NCBI GenBank assembly: GCA_036346225.1
Contig: JARFIW010001491.1
Coordinates: 3,596,001-3,660,000 of the forward strand
Source of the DNA: Platerodrilus igneus
Lineage: Eukaryota > Arthropoda > Insecta > Coleoptera > Lycidae
Direction: 5' to 3'
Length of the DNA stretch: 64,000 bases
A program made the position numbers and the translations under genes. The notes beneath the pieces were generated by a model that was given only the letters and a program-made list of their open reading frames with translations, was not told the origin of the DNA and searched no databases. Each line of letters starts with the position of its first letter. Position 1 is the stretch's first letter. Shown piece by piece: positions 40,301-54,123 of this stretch.

Positions 40301-43300
40301 TCGGATCTCTAAACATGTCTATTTACAAATATTTATGGTTCCGGGTTGGGACTATGTCATTTTATAAACTAAGTTTATAAAATGACATGGTCTCAGCCCA
40401 GAACCATAAATATTTATAATTCCGACCGTGAAAGCCTCCGATAATATCATGTCTATTTACACTTTTTAGGTATTTAAACTTAGTAAAAATTTGTAAACAC
40501 AATGCATTTAAATATCATTTTTTCTGTGACGGGAAAAAATTTGACATTTAATATTTCTTGACAGGTAACAAAATGTCGCTTTTTATGATTTGACTTTTTT
40601 CCCCAGGAAAACAATGAGTACTTTTTCCTGGGCATGTGCAAATAAGTAAGAACACGAAGATAATTAATTTAAAGCCGGGTCCACACTTGTATCATTCGGG
40701 TGTAACATAACATCGTATCATACAGTATTGCCCGAAATAAACAGTACTGAAATTGTAATTGTTTTGTATATTTAAAAAATACATATTATTGACACTTTAT
40801 TATATGTTCTAAATGTGCACCTCCTCGTTCGAGACAGACTTCATAACGATGTTCTAAGTTTCTGGTCATGTTATTGAATAAGGGTTGTCTCAGGGCTGCG
40901 AAGAAGACTCTAACGGCATCCTTTAATTCATCGATGGTTTGTGGTGCCCGTTTGAAAACGGCATTTTAGCCATGCCCCAAATGTATGCGTCTGGAGGTGT
41001 GAGGTCTGGAGAATGTGAAGGATAAGGAAGTCAGTAAATCGTGATATGAATTTGCTTGGAAAATGTTCTTGAAGAAATTGACGAATTGCGGCAGCAGTAT
41101 GGCAAGTTGCCCGTCCTGCTGAAAAAATTGGTTTCGAAATGCCAAGTTACGTGCACGACAGAATTGACGTAGATCAGGGATAAATCGTGTTAAAATTTGT
41201 CTGTACCTCTGTTGATTAAGTGTGACTTGCCTACCATTCTCTTCGATAAAGTACGGACCAATGATTCCGTGTCCGGAAACAGCACACCAGACACTCACTT
41301 TTTCACTATGTAAAGGAACCTCTTGAACCTCATCGGGTCTGGCAAAGCCCAGAAATCGATTTGTGCGACGATTCACATAGCCTGACAAGTGAAAATGTGC
41401 TTCGTCTGAAAACCAAACATTTTTCAAAAATTCAGGATTTTCATACTGTAACGCGAGAATTCTGGCGCAATATTCACTCTACTGCGATAATCCCGAGGAT
41501 GTAGTTGTTGATGTACCTGAATCACATACGAAAATGTACCCAGCTCCTTCAGGATTCTTTGAAAGGAAGTTCTTTTTAAATCAAGTTGTAACGCTGTCCT
41601 TGCCTGGCTGACTTTCGGATTTTCTAAGATTTGCTCAAAAACACGTTCTTGGTTATTGTTGTTGTTAACTGTCCTGGGACGCCCCGAGTTTCCTTTTCGT
41701 TGGCACAATACACTACCTGTATTTCTAAACTTTTCAATAACCTTCAAAATTACAGCATTACTTGGAGAACGTTTATTAAACCTTTGTGTGAATTGATCAG
41801 ACACGTATAACAAACTTGCACCATTATGTCGGCCGATTCCGTATGAACGAAAATAATGCTCTATCAGAAACACTTTCTCCTCTGTACTTAACACCATTTT
41901 TAACAATTAGGCCCTACTAATTACTTGTTTGAGGTTCACTTGACAGGTCTATACTAGCTAACTTGAGTGTGACAGCGCACGCATAAAAACACCGGCAACT
42001 TAGTTTCAGTACTGTTTATTTCGGGCAATACTGTAACTTCGTCGCGTTCAAAACAACCGATATAAACAACTTAAGTAAGCAATTTTTGAAACCACTCGCA
42101 GAATTAAATTGACAGATATTTGATTTAAAGGTTTCCTTAGCAACACAAGTCTAACTGTCCCTATAAATACAACAGCCTTCTTGTTTGAAACTTCAAATTT
42201 GACATCGATTGATTTTTTTGAATTTAATATATTGTAATATTTTTTTCAATATTAAATCATCGTTTTGCTTGTCACGGAAAAAATAGTGTATTATACACGG
42301 GTAAAAATGTAAGATTTTAGCTTGCGGTGTTTTGTCTCCCTCCGCTTCGCGTCGGGAGACAAACACACCTCGAGCTAAAATCTAGTACTTTTCCCCTTGT
42401 ATAATAAGTAACTATTCTATCCTGGGCAGATCTTATCAGGCAGATTACAGATTCATTATAAGTACTCGACCTGAATTTAAATTTATAAAGAAGTGAAATA
42501 CATTTTATTGTATACCAAATAAATAAAGAGTAAACAAAAGTTCAGTGCTATTTCGTGTTAAGCACTTTCTATATTGGGATCTAATTTTATATGAACATCA
42601 ATGTAAACACTGCATTTATTACTGAATAAATTTAAATCTTTATACTGAATTTCCAAAGCTAACTTCAAGATTAAAGAAATGTTACATTTAAATTTTAGAA
42701 AAACTACGATGAGGTTATCCTCTAAAAATTTCAAACCTTTCCAAACAAAATTCAACTACGGTTTGTAACATACTGGTTTATAAATGATTGAAGATGAAAC
42801 AGGTCACAAACAGTATAACAAACAACTTGTTTCCATGACCATCTGTTCAACAAAGACCAACAACATTTTATAGACATGCAAAGAAAATTTAAACTTAAAT
42901 TAAATAATGAACCAAACTGCATGTAATTTCCGTTGAGAGATTCCATTAGAAATTTCATCAGCTGCAAACAACACCATTAACCATTCCAAATTTAAGAAGC
43001 TTTAACACAATTTTTCTGGACAACAGCAACTACAACCACATGTTCGTGATGACCAAATCTTGTAACACACACAGTTTGTGAAGTAAAATTATTGTTACAT
43101 TCTTTCTTGCTTTATGTTCGTGCTTGTTCTTTCTTTAGTTTACGTCGCACATAAATGTAAGTTATTATAAATTTTTATGTCCACCATGACTAGAATATTT
43201 AAACTTCTATTGCTGATTACAGGTCGTATGCCTCTAATTTCAATAACATCTTGACGAATTGATATCGTGGCTATGACTCCAAAACAAACGTTGATGACCT

Positions 43301-46300
43301 CCAAGGACTCGCCGTTAGTGATTGATGATTTATGCACAATCATGAAATGTTGTTGATAAATTAAAAGGTAACAAATTTTGAATGTTGTTACATGCACTTT
43401 TCCTTATTACGAGCTGTACAAGATGTTAAATTGGAAGTGGTTCTAAAATCTAAAGTTATGCATAAACAATTGGAATTATCCTAGCTGGCTTTGGGAATAT
43501 TTGCAGGGATTATGATTACCTAGACATTATGTGTGTATTATAGTATTTATTTTTGATTACTTCCACATGATTGTAAATGAAAACGTAGTTAAATCAGTAG
43601 AGTATAGGTTAATTTGAGTGGGTGCCAGCAACAGTTCTTTATTGGCATATACAACAGTCTACACTGATAGAATGTCAATTAAGTTTCTTACCCCTAGACG
43701 GCTACCTACAGGACATACAACCCATGTCATTGAAAAAATGACTTTGGAAGTTCATCACTTGCTCTCTGGAGAGGCAAATGTTTTATTTCTTCATGTGTAA
43801 CCACCTGGGCTAATGTGCTTCTACCATCTACAAACACCAAAAGTAAAATGTTGAATCAACAGTTTATATAATCTGTTTGTTCTGATTAAAGAATCATAAC
43901 TCGTACAGGAGCATTATACGTTTAATCTATAGACATCTTAAATTTTATGACAATAAATCCTTTACATTTTTTCTTTAAATTTTATATTCTAAAAGGTGCA
44001 TACAGGTGTGTTATTTTTTCCACCCTACTTGTACTTATTCTACAGTTTGGTCTTCCCAAAAGACTTGGTTAATATATTCATATCCCTATAATAATCAGAC
44101 CACAAATCCAAATCAGCAGTTCTTATAATTGATTACAACTCATGTATGAACATTATTTAAGTACTCTTTCAAGCTATAACCACAAATAAATCACCATCTC
44201 TTCTTAAACACTACTATCTAAAAAATTTTCTAAAGCTCATCTAAAAGTGATCATTTACTTTATGCCTGCTTTGCATAAAATCAGATTTTTCCACAAAGTC
44301 GTATTGGCATATGCAAATGGTTACACAATTTTTTTTTTGAAAATGTATTTATGCAGTTCAACTTTGTAAATTAAGACAATTTTCTACAATAACATTTATC
44401 TAACAATTTTTTGCATTGAAAATTAACCAAACCTACTTTTGCTTCTTAGTGCTGCTTTAGAGGGAAACAAGTAAGTTTAACAATTGTACATTTAGACACT
44501 TTTTATAATTGACATTGTTTTTAGTGATCCAAATACTATCCTTGGTGGAGTACGTTTACCTCCTGACACCGAAATAATTAAGTATACCTCATCAATTGTT
44601 GGGCCCAAAATACCCGGTACAACCAATAGAGGTAGGAAAAAAACAATATCACTTGATCCTCCTTCAGTGACTGTTCATCCGTCTCTCGCAGGTGGTGGTA
44701 TACACATGGAAAGAGCAGCTAAACGTCCTAAATTATGTGTAAGCTTATACGTATTTGAAAATAATAATTTGTGATTACACATTTTTGTTTAGGATACGCC
44801 TGATATGATTAGTAATTCTGTACATGGTACAAACGATAAAGTTGAAGTTATTAAATTAGCACCAACCAATGGTAGTCCAATTCCTTCTTATAATAATACT
44901 AGTTATTTAGAAACATCCAGTGAAGCACCTTTAAATCTTTCGATGAAGCCTACGTGTATTGGTTCAGGAAGTTTGAGTAGTTCATCATTAAATTCACTGA
45001 GTAATATGTCTGCAAGTTTAGGAATGGACAGAATATGTTAGTAACATACTGTTTAATTTTGATTTACTTATTTGGGTTAAATATAGCTCGAAGAAAACCT
45101 GGTCCAAAACCAAGACGAGTGATTCAACCACCTGCTCACATACCACCTGGTGCACCCAGTGCATCTTTACAGCAGTTATTTGCATCAGCAGATTCCCCAA
45201 GACCTCCAAGTCGAAATGATGATGCAATGCCATTTTCTTTATCAACAGGTTCATCTACAATCAGTTCAGTGCCAGTTTCAATTCATAAGGATGGCCGACC
45301 TAGGAATCTTGGTAGAGGTATTAGTAAACCTAAAAAAAATACAGTGGCCTCTCTTTTAGCACAAAGTAGGGCTTTAGGTATTAAAGGCAATTAAAAGGAA
45401 ATTAAAAAAATTAAACATGTTTTTTGTAGGCATAAAATCAATGCCAATGTTGGATCCAAATGCTTCAATGAATCAGCAGATCTCATTGCTAAAATCCAAC
45501 ATTTTGGCAGCTCAACAGCTAATGGCAGAAGCGGGTGGTGATGAAAAAACATTCAATAAACTTTTACAGGAAAAATTTAAAGGTGCTCTAAGTGATTCTA
45601 ATTCAAGTACAATTGATGCATCCACAGACTCTGATAATCTTACAGATTCAAATCACACAGATTCTGAACAGGAAACTGACAATTATTTGAGTTCTGCTAA
45701 GCAGAAGCATTATGACGAATTTGCTTTAAGAATACCACTTGATAGAGGTTTGTTAATTAATTTTATTTGAAATATTGCTTATATGTGTCAAATGTAGGGT
45801 GGAAGAGGGAAACTATAATTCGAGGATTGGGCAAGAATGGGAATTTAAAAGGGGATGTTACCTATATAGCACCTGATTCATCGAACAAGTTCAAACAAAT
45901 GTCTGATATTACACAGGTAAAATTTTATTTATAATTACAGAATACAGGACATGTTTCTTAAAACCCATTTTTGGTTAATAAGAAATTTTTTCAACATGAT
46001 TAAATATTGTAATGTATTAATTTCAACATATTAGCTTCTCAAATATTTTTACTTTGATATATTTGAAATTCCATTTTTAAATATTCTAAAATGATATTGT
46101 GTTAAATCTTAATTTTTATTAGTTAGAACTTAGTATTTGTAAATCTTAATTTTCATTGATTGAATCTAAAAAAAAAAAGTTGCAAAATTCTTATGCTATC
46201 TGGACTTTGTACGTATCCCTGCTGGAAATGCTGTAAATAATAAAATTAATTTTTAAATAAAAATTCAATATTTATTAGAACAAACCTTGTATTTCTGATG

Positions 46301-48803
46301 TGTTTTAACATTTAATATCATATTCCAATTCTCGTAATTTTAGCTTATGCTAACTATCTACTCAAGAACATCGCATTCTATAGATCATGAAGGATTATTC
46401 TAAGAAACAATTTTCCTCTACATTTGTAGATTTGTTAACTTTGTAATAAATATATGACCGTGTTTTGGAGACGTTGCAGTTTGGTCTTCAACAAATGAAT
46501 TGCAGACTGGAAGCAATTTTTTTTAGTTTGAAAAATGTGAATGCCTGGAAACGTCATAATGCCTTAGACATATTTCATTTGTATTGCAAAACTAAATAAA
46601 GCTTCACCTTTTCGTGATCACTGACATTCTGTAAAGCAAATAATCTCATTTTTAAAATTTTGCACACATATAAATATAACCCTATAAGTTAATGGTTTAT
46701 ACTTAATGCAATAGTTCCAATGAAAGTAGCTTTTGTGTTGGAGTGGAAAGTTTGCTAAACTTTTATGTATTAAAATAGTTGGGCAACATTTCTAAATTAT
46801 TTGGTTTTGAGGTTATACTGAAACTCTCATCACCACTTGCTTGAGTTAAGAAGCATGGGTAATATTACCTATGTGACTACAAGCACGATTAGCAGTTAAC
46901 ATATTATCAATTTTTATTGGAATTATTCAGAGTGGTATGATTGGTTAATAAAAAGTTCTCATGTTTCAAACTGTGTTATTATATCACAAGAAAGTAGGAA
47001 TTACAAGTTATTTATTAAAGAAGTAATATTATCATTACCACTTTCAAATATGTATGTATGGAAATTTTCAAGACGATATCGAAGAACTTACACGGAGCAA
47101 AATTAAAAAGAAAAATGTTTAGGATTACTTAACCTAAATATTAAATATTTTTTACATAAAACCCCACGCAAATGTTACCGATTTAGCAATAAGAACAATA
47201 AATTTGAATTTAAATGTTCTTAAATCAAGAATTTGATATTCCTGATTTTAGAATAACTTTTTTCTACGACTGTTTTGGAACGAGCCTATTTTAGGTGTGT
47301 GTTTGATAGAGAAATCTACTACATTCTATACAGGTTTTATTCCGCACTTTTCGTTGCTAGGCAAGTTGCTAAGCAACCAGTGCGGGAATGTTCAATTTGC
47401 ACGGTTGCGCTTATATTTCTATTAATCAAGTAGCCCTGCACTTGCATTATTTCCAATGACGGCCGAGTTTTCAAAGGTGGGCTGTGAAACAAATAATAAA
47501 CCAACAAATGTCAAATAAATAATTTCATATTGTGAAAGCGTTTAAAATCTTAAAGTATTTGCAAAGTCTTTAAAAAATGGCTAGTGATAGTGAAAGCGAA
47601 CTAGAACCGACTCCTCCAAATATTGTGGAAGCTGCAAATGCAACTACATTAAATTTATTACCGGAAATTTCCAAAAAAAAAAATGAGACTGCTTATAAAT
47701 CGTTTATGGATTGGCGAAGAGATCAAAAGACGACATCTTATTCTGAAAATGTTTTAATTGCGTACTTTAATGAATTATCTAATAAGTATAAATCTCCGAC
47801 ATTGTGAATGCATTATTCTATGTTGAGAACAAGTCTCACCATCCATCATAATGTAGATATAGCAAAGTATGGAAAATTAAGAGCGTTTCTCAAACGGAAG
47901 TCAAGCGGTTATAAATCGAAAAAATCAAAAATTTTTACAACAAAGGAAATAAATAAATTTATTACTGAGGCTCCGGATCAACAGTTTCTTCTGACAAAAG
48001 TATGTAATATTAACTTAGGAGAATAATGCGTGTTTATAGCTATTTTTATATTGTTACAGACTGCATTAATTATGGGAATTATGGGTGCTTGCCACAGACA
48101 GGAATTACATCAGATGAAGATTACTCATTTCACGGAATTGGGTTCTGCGATATTAGTTACAGTTCCCGACACGAAAACAAAAATTATACGCAGCTTTACG
48201 ATAACGAGTAATTTTATGAAATCACAAAAATACTGGAATCTACGTCCATCAAATGTTTGCGATCCTAGTTTTTTCTTAAATTATCAGAAAGGAAAATGCA
48301 CCACACAGAAAGTGGGTATCAATAAATTTGGGATAAATATGGGAAAGCAAATTGCAACGTATTTAAAACTACCCAATCCGGAATTATATACTGGTCATTG
48401 CTTCCGGAGATCTTCCGCCACTATTCTTGTAGATGCTGGAGAAGATATAACATCTTTAAAAAGGCACGGTGGCTGGAAATCAACATCAGTCGCCGAAAAC
48501 TATATAGCCGATTCTTTAACAAATAAGTTGAATGTAGGCAACATAATACAAAATTCAATTGATAGCACATCAAATGTTCCATCAACGTCCAAAGACAAGA
48601 ATTTCCAACGTCAAGAAAATTTAGTTTTTGGGAAAACACCTTCTACAATGACGTTTAATAATTGCAATGTAACCTTTAATATTGTTAATAATAATGAATC
48701 TAAAAACTAAACTTAAATCAATTTATTTACTTTTATTATGATAAATTTGTACTTTTCTTTGAATTTATGTATATTCACAAACGATAATAAACTTATGATA
48801 TTA

Positions 48804-48837
<34 letters not shown>

Positions 48838-51800
48838 TTATTCGTGCTCAATAAAATGTTACATTTTTTAACGCACACGTCCTATAAAATACATAGATTA
48901 AAAACATATACTATAGTTCTAGAGTATATGGCTCTTAATTAATAAAATAGTGTATTTTCAACACACATGTCCTGTTAGTTATATATTAAAACTTAAATTA
49001 CTATAGTATATGGCCCTGGCTAAGAGAAATTGAGGTCACTATTATAATACTCTTCAAGTGAGTAGAATGCTTGCTTTGTTAAAAATGCTTTTATTTTTGT
49101 TTTAAATTGTAAATGCTGTAATGATTTAATATTTTGTGGTAGACAGTTATATAATTTTATTGCATGGTAATTTACTGAGTATCTAGTTCCACTTAGCCTA
49201 GTGTATGGGATTCTAAGTGTATTGTTGTTTCGTATGTAATGTTTGTGTATTTGTAATTCTCGATTATTTGTGAAATTATCCAGGTTCTTATGTACATAAA
49301 TCAGGCAATTCAATATATATAGTGAGGGCAAAGTAAGTATCTTTAGTTTCCAAAATATTCTTTACAATTTTCTCTGAAACTTAAATTGGATATTATTCTC
49401 ACAGTTTTCCTCTGTAATGAAAATAATCGCTTTGCACATGGTGAATGTCCCCAGGCCAATATTGCATCCTATACTTACCATGTATTTTATAATATTAACA
49501 AAAGAGGTATCACATTTAAAAGTACGTTACAGTCAAAGAAAAGTATAGTGTACAACACATGGAATGCCATTTCTCACTCAGTGATTTGCAGCACTCGCTT
49601 TCAGCTCGTGCTGCAATTTATCATACTCGTGAGAAATGGGCATCATTCCATGCTTGTTGTACAATATACTATTCTCTCCCTATTATGGTGCCCTTTCAAT
49701 TGCATTCAATTACATCATCAATTATATACATTATTAGAAATGCACTTGTCAAACAATATGTATATTTTATTAGCTAGACATTTACAGTAAAGGACAAGTA
49801 ACACAATATGGAATACATGAAATCTTGAGAGTCCCAACCGCTGCTTTGGTCTCCACTGTCAACATCATCAACGTTAATAACGAGAGGTGCAATGTCTCCA
49901 GTATCATATTTTACTTCTCTAATCCAACATTCAGTAACTAATTTGTGACAATGGACTACAGCATTATTCCAAATTTGTGGTGTTACCGTCGATAACGCTT
50001 CATGCCACATAGACAAACAAGATTGTAAATGTGCTTCGTTTGACAGTTCTTAAAGTAAACACAGAAACTATGCTAAAAATTGTATAATAATAAAATTAAA
50101 AGAGACAGACTGTAATTTAGACCTTGCAAAACCTTCTTTTCAGTAAATGCAACATATATTTTATCAATGTAAGTCATACTTTAGATATTCCAGACCGCAT
50201 TGGCAATAAAAAAGTTCGTTTTGCTTCTTCTATGTATAGTAGAAGATGAAAAATTAAAAAGAATGCAATATAAATAAAAAAAAGCAGAGCTGGCTGAGCA
50301 ACAAAACCCGAGCCTATATCATGGAAAGTGGGACCCTTAACGATGCGCTACGACAGGGATGAGAATTTAGCACGAAAGACAGATTTGAATATCCCTATTT
50401 TAATTGAACACTGATTTGTTAGAGTAGTCGGCAACGTTGAATTTTTGACCAACGTAATGCAAGAAATTTGTTGAAAATAGAAAAGGACAAAAATATTGGT
50501 TTATGTTTGTATGCCTATTAATTACTTCTATGGCGTAAATCGGATTTTAGATTGCTTGAACTGTAACTTATTTATTGGTATGAGTTACAATATGTCAATA
50601 TAAAAACATATTGTGGTTTTGCGTATGCTAGCATTTCATGTAGCTCTTATTTTTGTGCGCAGTCTTGTCTAAATGGAAATCTGAAAGGTATTCTTTATAT
50701 CTTGTCTCGTTTCTATGTTGTATTAACAATTATCTGAGACTGTGTTAAGGCTATATCGTAGCGATTTAAAAGTCTTTTCCTCGAGCATTTCTACAAATGT
50801 TTGAGGGTCAAGGTTTTTGTCATAAAAATGTTATCTGTGACAGTTGTGCAGTTATATCATAATTTTTCTTGCTATTACTTTAGTAAAATTATACAGTTAA
50901 TAAAAAAATATTGTATAGAGCTAATTAATAATCATGTATCTGATTTATATTGTTCAGATTTGATTGGAAGCCAAAGCAATGATGATAGTTCTCCCACTAT
51001 ATACAAATCGACAAAAAGCGAAAATATATTCAAAACAGATGATATGTCAAACAACAACAAAGTACTAAATGATTGTGTAGCCATAGATGCCAGGACAATA
51101 GAGACAATGCACTCGATAATATTCCTGAAAGCATAAAGAATACTAATTTTTCAAAGACACAGCTTAGCAAATTTAGGCAATACTTGTTTTTTCAATTCCG
51201 TTGTACAATGTTTTGGACAAACACCGCACTTATTATAATTGCTTCTTAAAGCCTCAAAATCTGGGCAGTATTTTCGACTACCTGATGGCAAACTAAATCC
51301 AGATGTTAAAGATTCATTCGTATTAAATTCACTTAATGGAACTTTAGACGATTGGCAACCTTAACATGTATTTTAGCACAAAACGTTAAAAGAATTTCAA
51401 AATGAAAAACTAGAAGTATATAACCCAAATATGTCGTTTTATGTCTTACACAAAGATTCCATAGTATGCTGGGGGTCAACAGCATGAATTAATACAACAT
51501 ATGCTAGAAGCAATGAACGAAGAGAATTTGAAAAACATTAAGTAGTAATTCTAGAAAAATTAAGACTATATCGTAAAATAGATTCATCTCCTGATGAAGA
51601 TAATAAAAGAAAAACAATCTAATAACATTAAAATTTCTACTGAACAATTTAAAGAGACCCACTGAACAAATTTTCCGTGGTGCCTTATTTAGTATATTAC
51701 AGTGTCAAGATTGTATGCATATTTCATGCAGAGAAGTATTCTTTCTTGATTTGAGTTTATCAATATCGGAAAAACAAGTTTTACCAGCATTAATATGCAA

Positions 51801-51937
51801 AGCAAAAGAATTGGAGGAAAATAAGTCATCAAAACATCAAAATTACAAAAAGAAAATAAGGGTTCAGAAAAGGAACAATCTAATAACATTGACGTTTTTA
51901 CTAAACAATTTAAAGAGAAGGACCATATGAAAATTAA

Positions 51938-51975
<38 letters not shown>

Positions 51976-54081
51976 CTGTGAAACCTTTTTAATTAGATTC
52001 GAGCCTCACGAATTGGGCGTCATGTATGCTGTGAAACCTCCTAAATTAACTGGTCCGTCGACTTTCTTCTGTTCATCGCCTCGGCTGCTCCCCTAGATAA
52101 ACCTTCATCCTCATTCATAAAAAAAAACAAACACATTCCTACCACAAACATCAACGTTAACTCTATTTACATCAATATTCACAATACATTAAAATTTCAA
52201 AATTAAAAATTCAGCATAAATTTCAGTATCAGAAAATTTCAAGATTTAAATTTGTTATCATTTTAATGTGCATCCAAAATTAAAGTCTTTGTAGGATGCC
52301 TACTAATTAATGTAACAATATATGCAGACCTGAGTCTGAGTACAAAGGAGCATCTACCACCCTTTACGTTAATTAACCAGGTTCGTCTAATTGAGCTCAA
52401 AGACATACCCAAATTTTCATCAAGAACATAAATACTAAATACTCCTTTCGACTTAAACAAGAAAATTTCACCTTAAAAATTAAAAATTTGTTGTTAGTAC
52501 AACTTTATTACTGTCCATTTTAAGTAAATAAATTATAAAGTTATTCAACACACACGAAAACATCAAAGTTCAAACAAAATAGTATAATTTACCTGAAGGT
52601 TACTGCACTCGTAGCTTCAATGTACCTCGTCCCTTTTGTTAATCACACCATTCCAACTGGGTTATATTTACGGCTTCTGATTCTCAACGCTTTTAAAATT
52701 TCTCCACCACCATTCATCCAAAGTTGTTTCAGGGCTTTTCCGGAACTCATCTGTGTATATCTGAACCTTGTTTTGTGGATCCAGTCATGTTTATGAACCA
52801 TTTAATTATTAACACCCCCGAAAAATAGCAAAGAAATTCATGCTTCTTTCACCAATATACGCCAAAACTGCCTACTTTTGTGTATTCATTTGTCGTTGCA
52901 ACTTTGACTAATTGGTACAGTGATATTAAACTTTATTACCTTGTATCTTCTTTTCTAAGTGCACTAAAGTACATTCATTGTAGCACGTAAAGAACAAGCT
53001 GTTTTAAATCACAAAAATATTCGAGCAAACTGTTTAAATTATTTAATCAAAACCGGAAAACTAAAAAGCACTGTTTAACGCATTGAATCAAGTCGAAGAT
53101 CTAAGAGAGACTGTTCATATTCACCTGGGTATATATAGAGGTTAGCCTGTCTGTCGGTCTAGTCCCCAAAACGGACAATTCTTCAGAATTTCGCATGCTA
53201 TGTTCCCATTCCGCAGCCCGGCATGCGATTTTTACGAAATTTGCACTCGCACCAGTTACATCTCAGAAATTTCGACACGGCTCGCAACGTCTGGAAATAA
53301 CTAATTGAATTTTATACAGAAATGTTATTTTTACCTCTCAATTTTGCCTTTTATTTTCACCCAATCGCAACCCCGTGACGTTGCTCCACTCACGCCTTTT
53401 ACTATATGTGTCTCGGTCTTGCGCATATTATCTGTCTCTATCTACCCGGTTCTTATTGGTGCAAATTGATATTCTTTATTATCGATTATTTCAGTCCATG
53501 TGGACTGTGAAATAACCCACCTTTAGCATTTCTCGTAACTATTATGCGACGGTTTCTCCAACATTCTCTGTAACCATTAATTATCTGCAAAATTTACGCA
53601 GAATGAGCTTTTTAAAAATACGCAGGTGTTTAAACATAATACTTACAAACCCCTCTACGATTTGCATTTTATTGGGTTTTTACAAGTTTTTATAGATATT
53701 ATATGTTACTAACGGTTCAATTAACTTCAATTAAAATTAATACCCTTTAATTTTTAGTGACTCCTAATCAAATATTAATTATTATCTGTACATTTTGTTT
53801 AATACGGTTACTTAAAATAGAGTTAATTAATTATAAATTTTGCACGTAATTTCTCTTTGTTTCTTTACTAGGAATAATTAAATTCCACGTAGCTTTTAAT
53901 ACTGCTTCCTTTTTTTTATAGCCAGCGTCTTGTACATAATTTAACTCCTTATTTTTAATGAAACGAATGAATTTTTATGCTTCACGGTTTTTAATAACGC
54001 GTACCTTTTCCCAAAGCTTCTACACGGTGATTAAAATTATTTGATGTGATTATTTAATTTTCTACCCTGGTCTAAATATGA

Positions 54082-54123
<42 letters not shown>

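Larger units (their letters stand above)
47335..48800 (+). mobile_element. Crypton-type element (tyrosine-recombinase DNA transposon)
   Basis: A single recombinase gene (47577-48710) with short flanks and no terminal inverted repeats, as expected for Cryptons. A palindromic stretch lies at 47341-47388 upstream of the start codon. The ends are not defined; a (GATA)n tract at 48807 belongs to the neighbouring LINE tail. Confidence 0.75.

Noticed and set aside
40327..40415. MicroRNA gene
   Set aside because: The arms pair almost perfectly with a one-base loop, unlike animal pre-miRNAs, and the flanking direct repeats favour an inserted fold-back.
45378..45429. Non-canonical GC-AG intron (donor GCAATT at 45387)
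   Set aside because: A canonical GT donor nine bases upstream at 45378 gives the correct phase and restores the conserved RALGIKSMPM sequence.
48807..48837. GATA repeat considered as a regulatory GATA-factor cluster
   Set aside because: It is explained as the (ATCT)n tail of the minus-strand LINE copy that ends there.
50800..50900. Zinc-finger-like stretch (HKNVICDSC) before the USP pseudogene
   Set aside because: One short Cys/His string in a broken frame; could not be aligned to the USP16/45 zinc finger or a ZZ domain with confidence.
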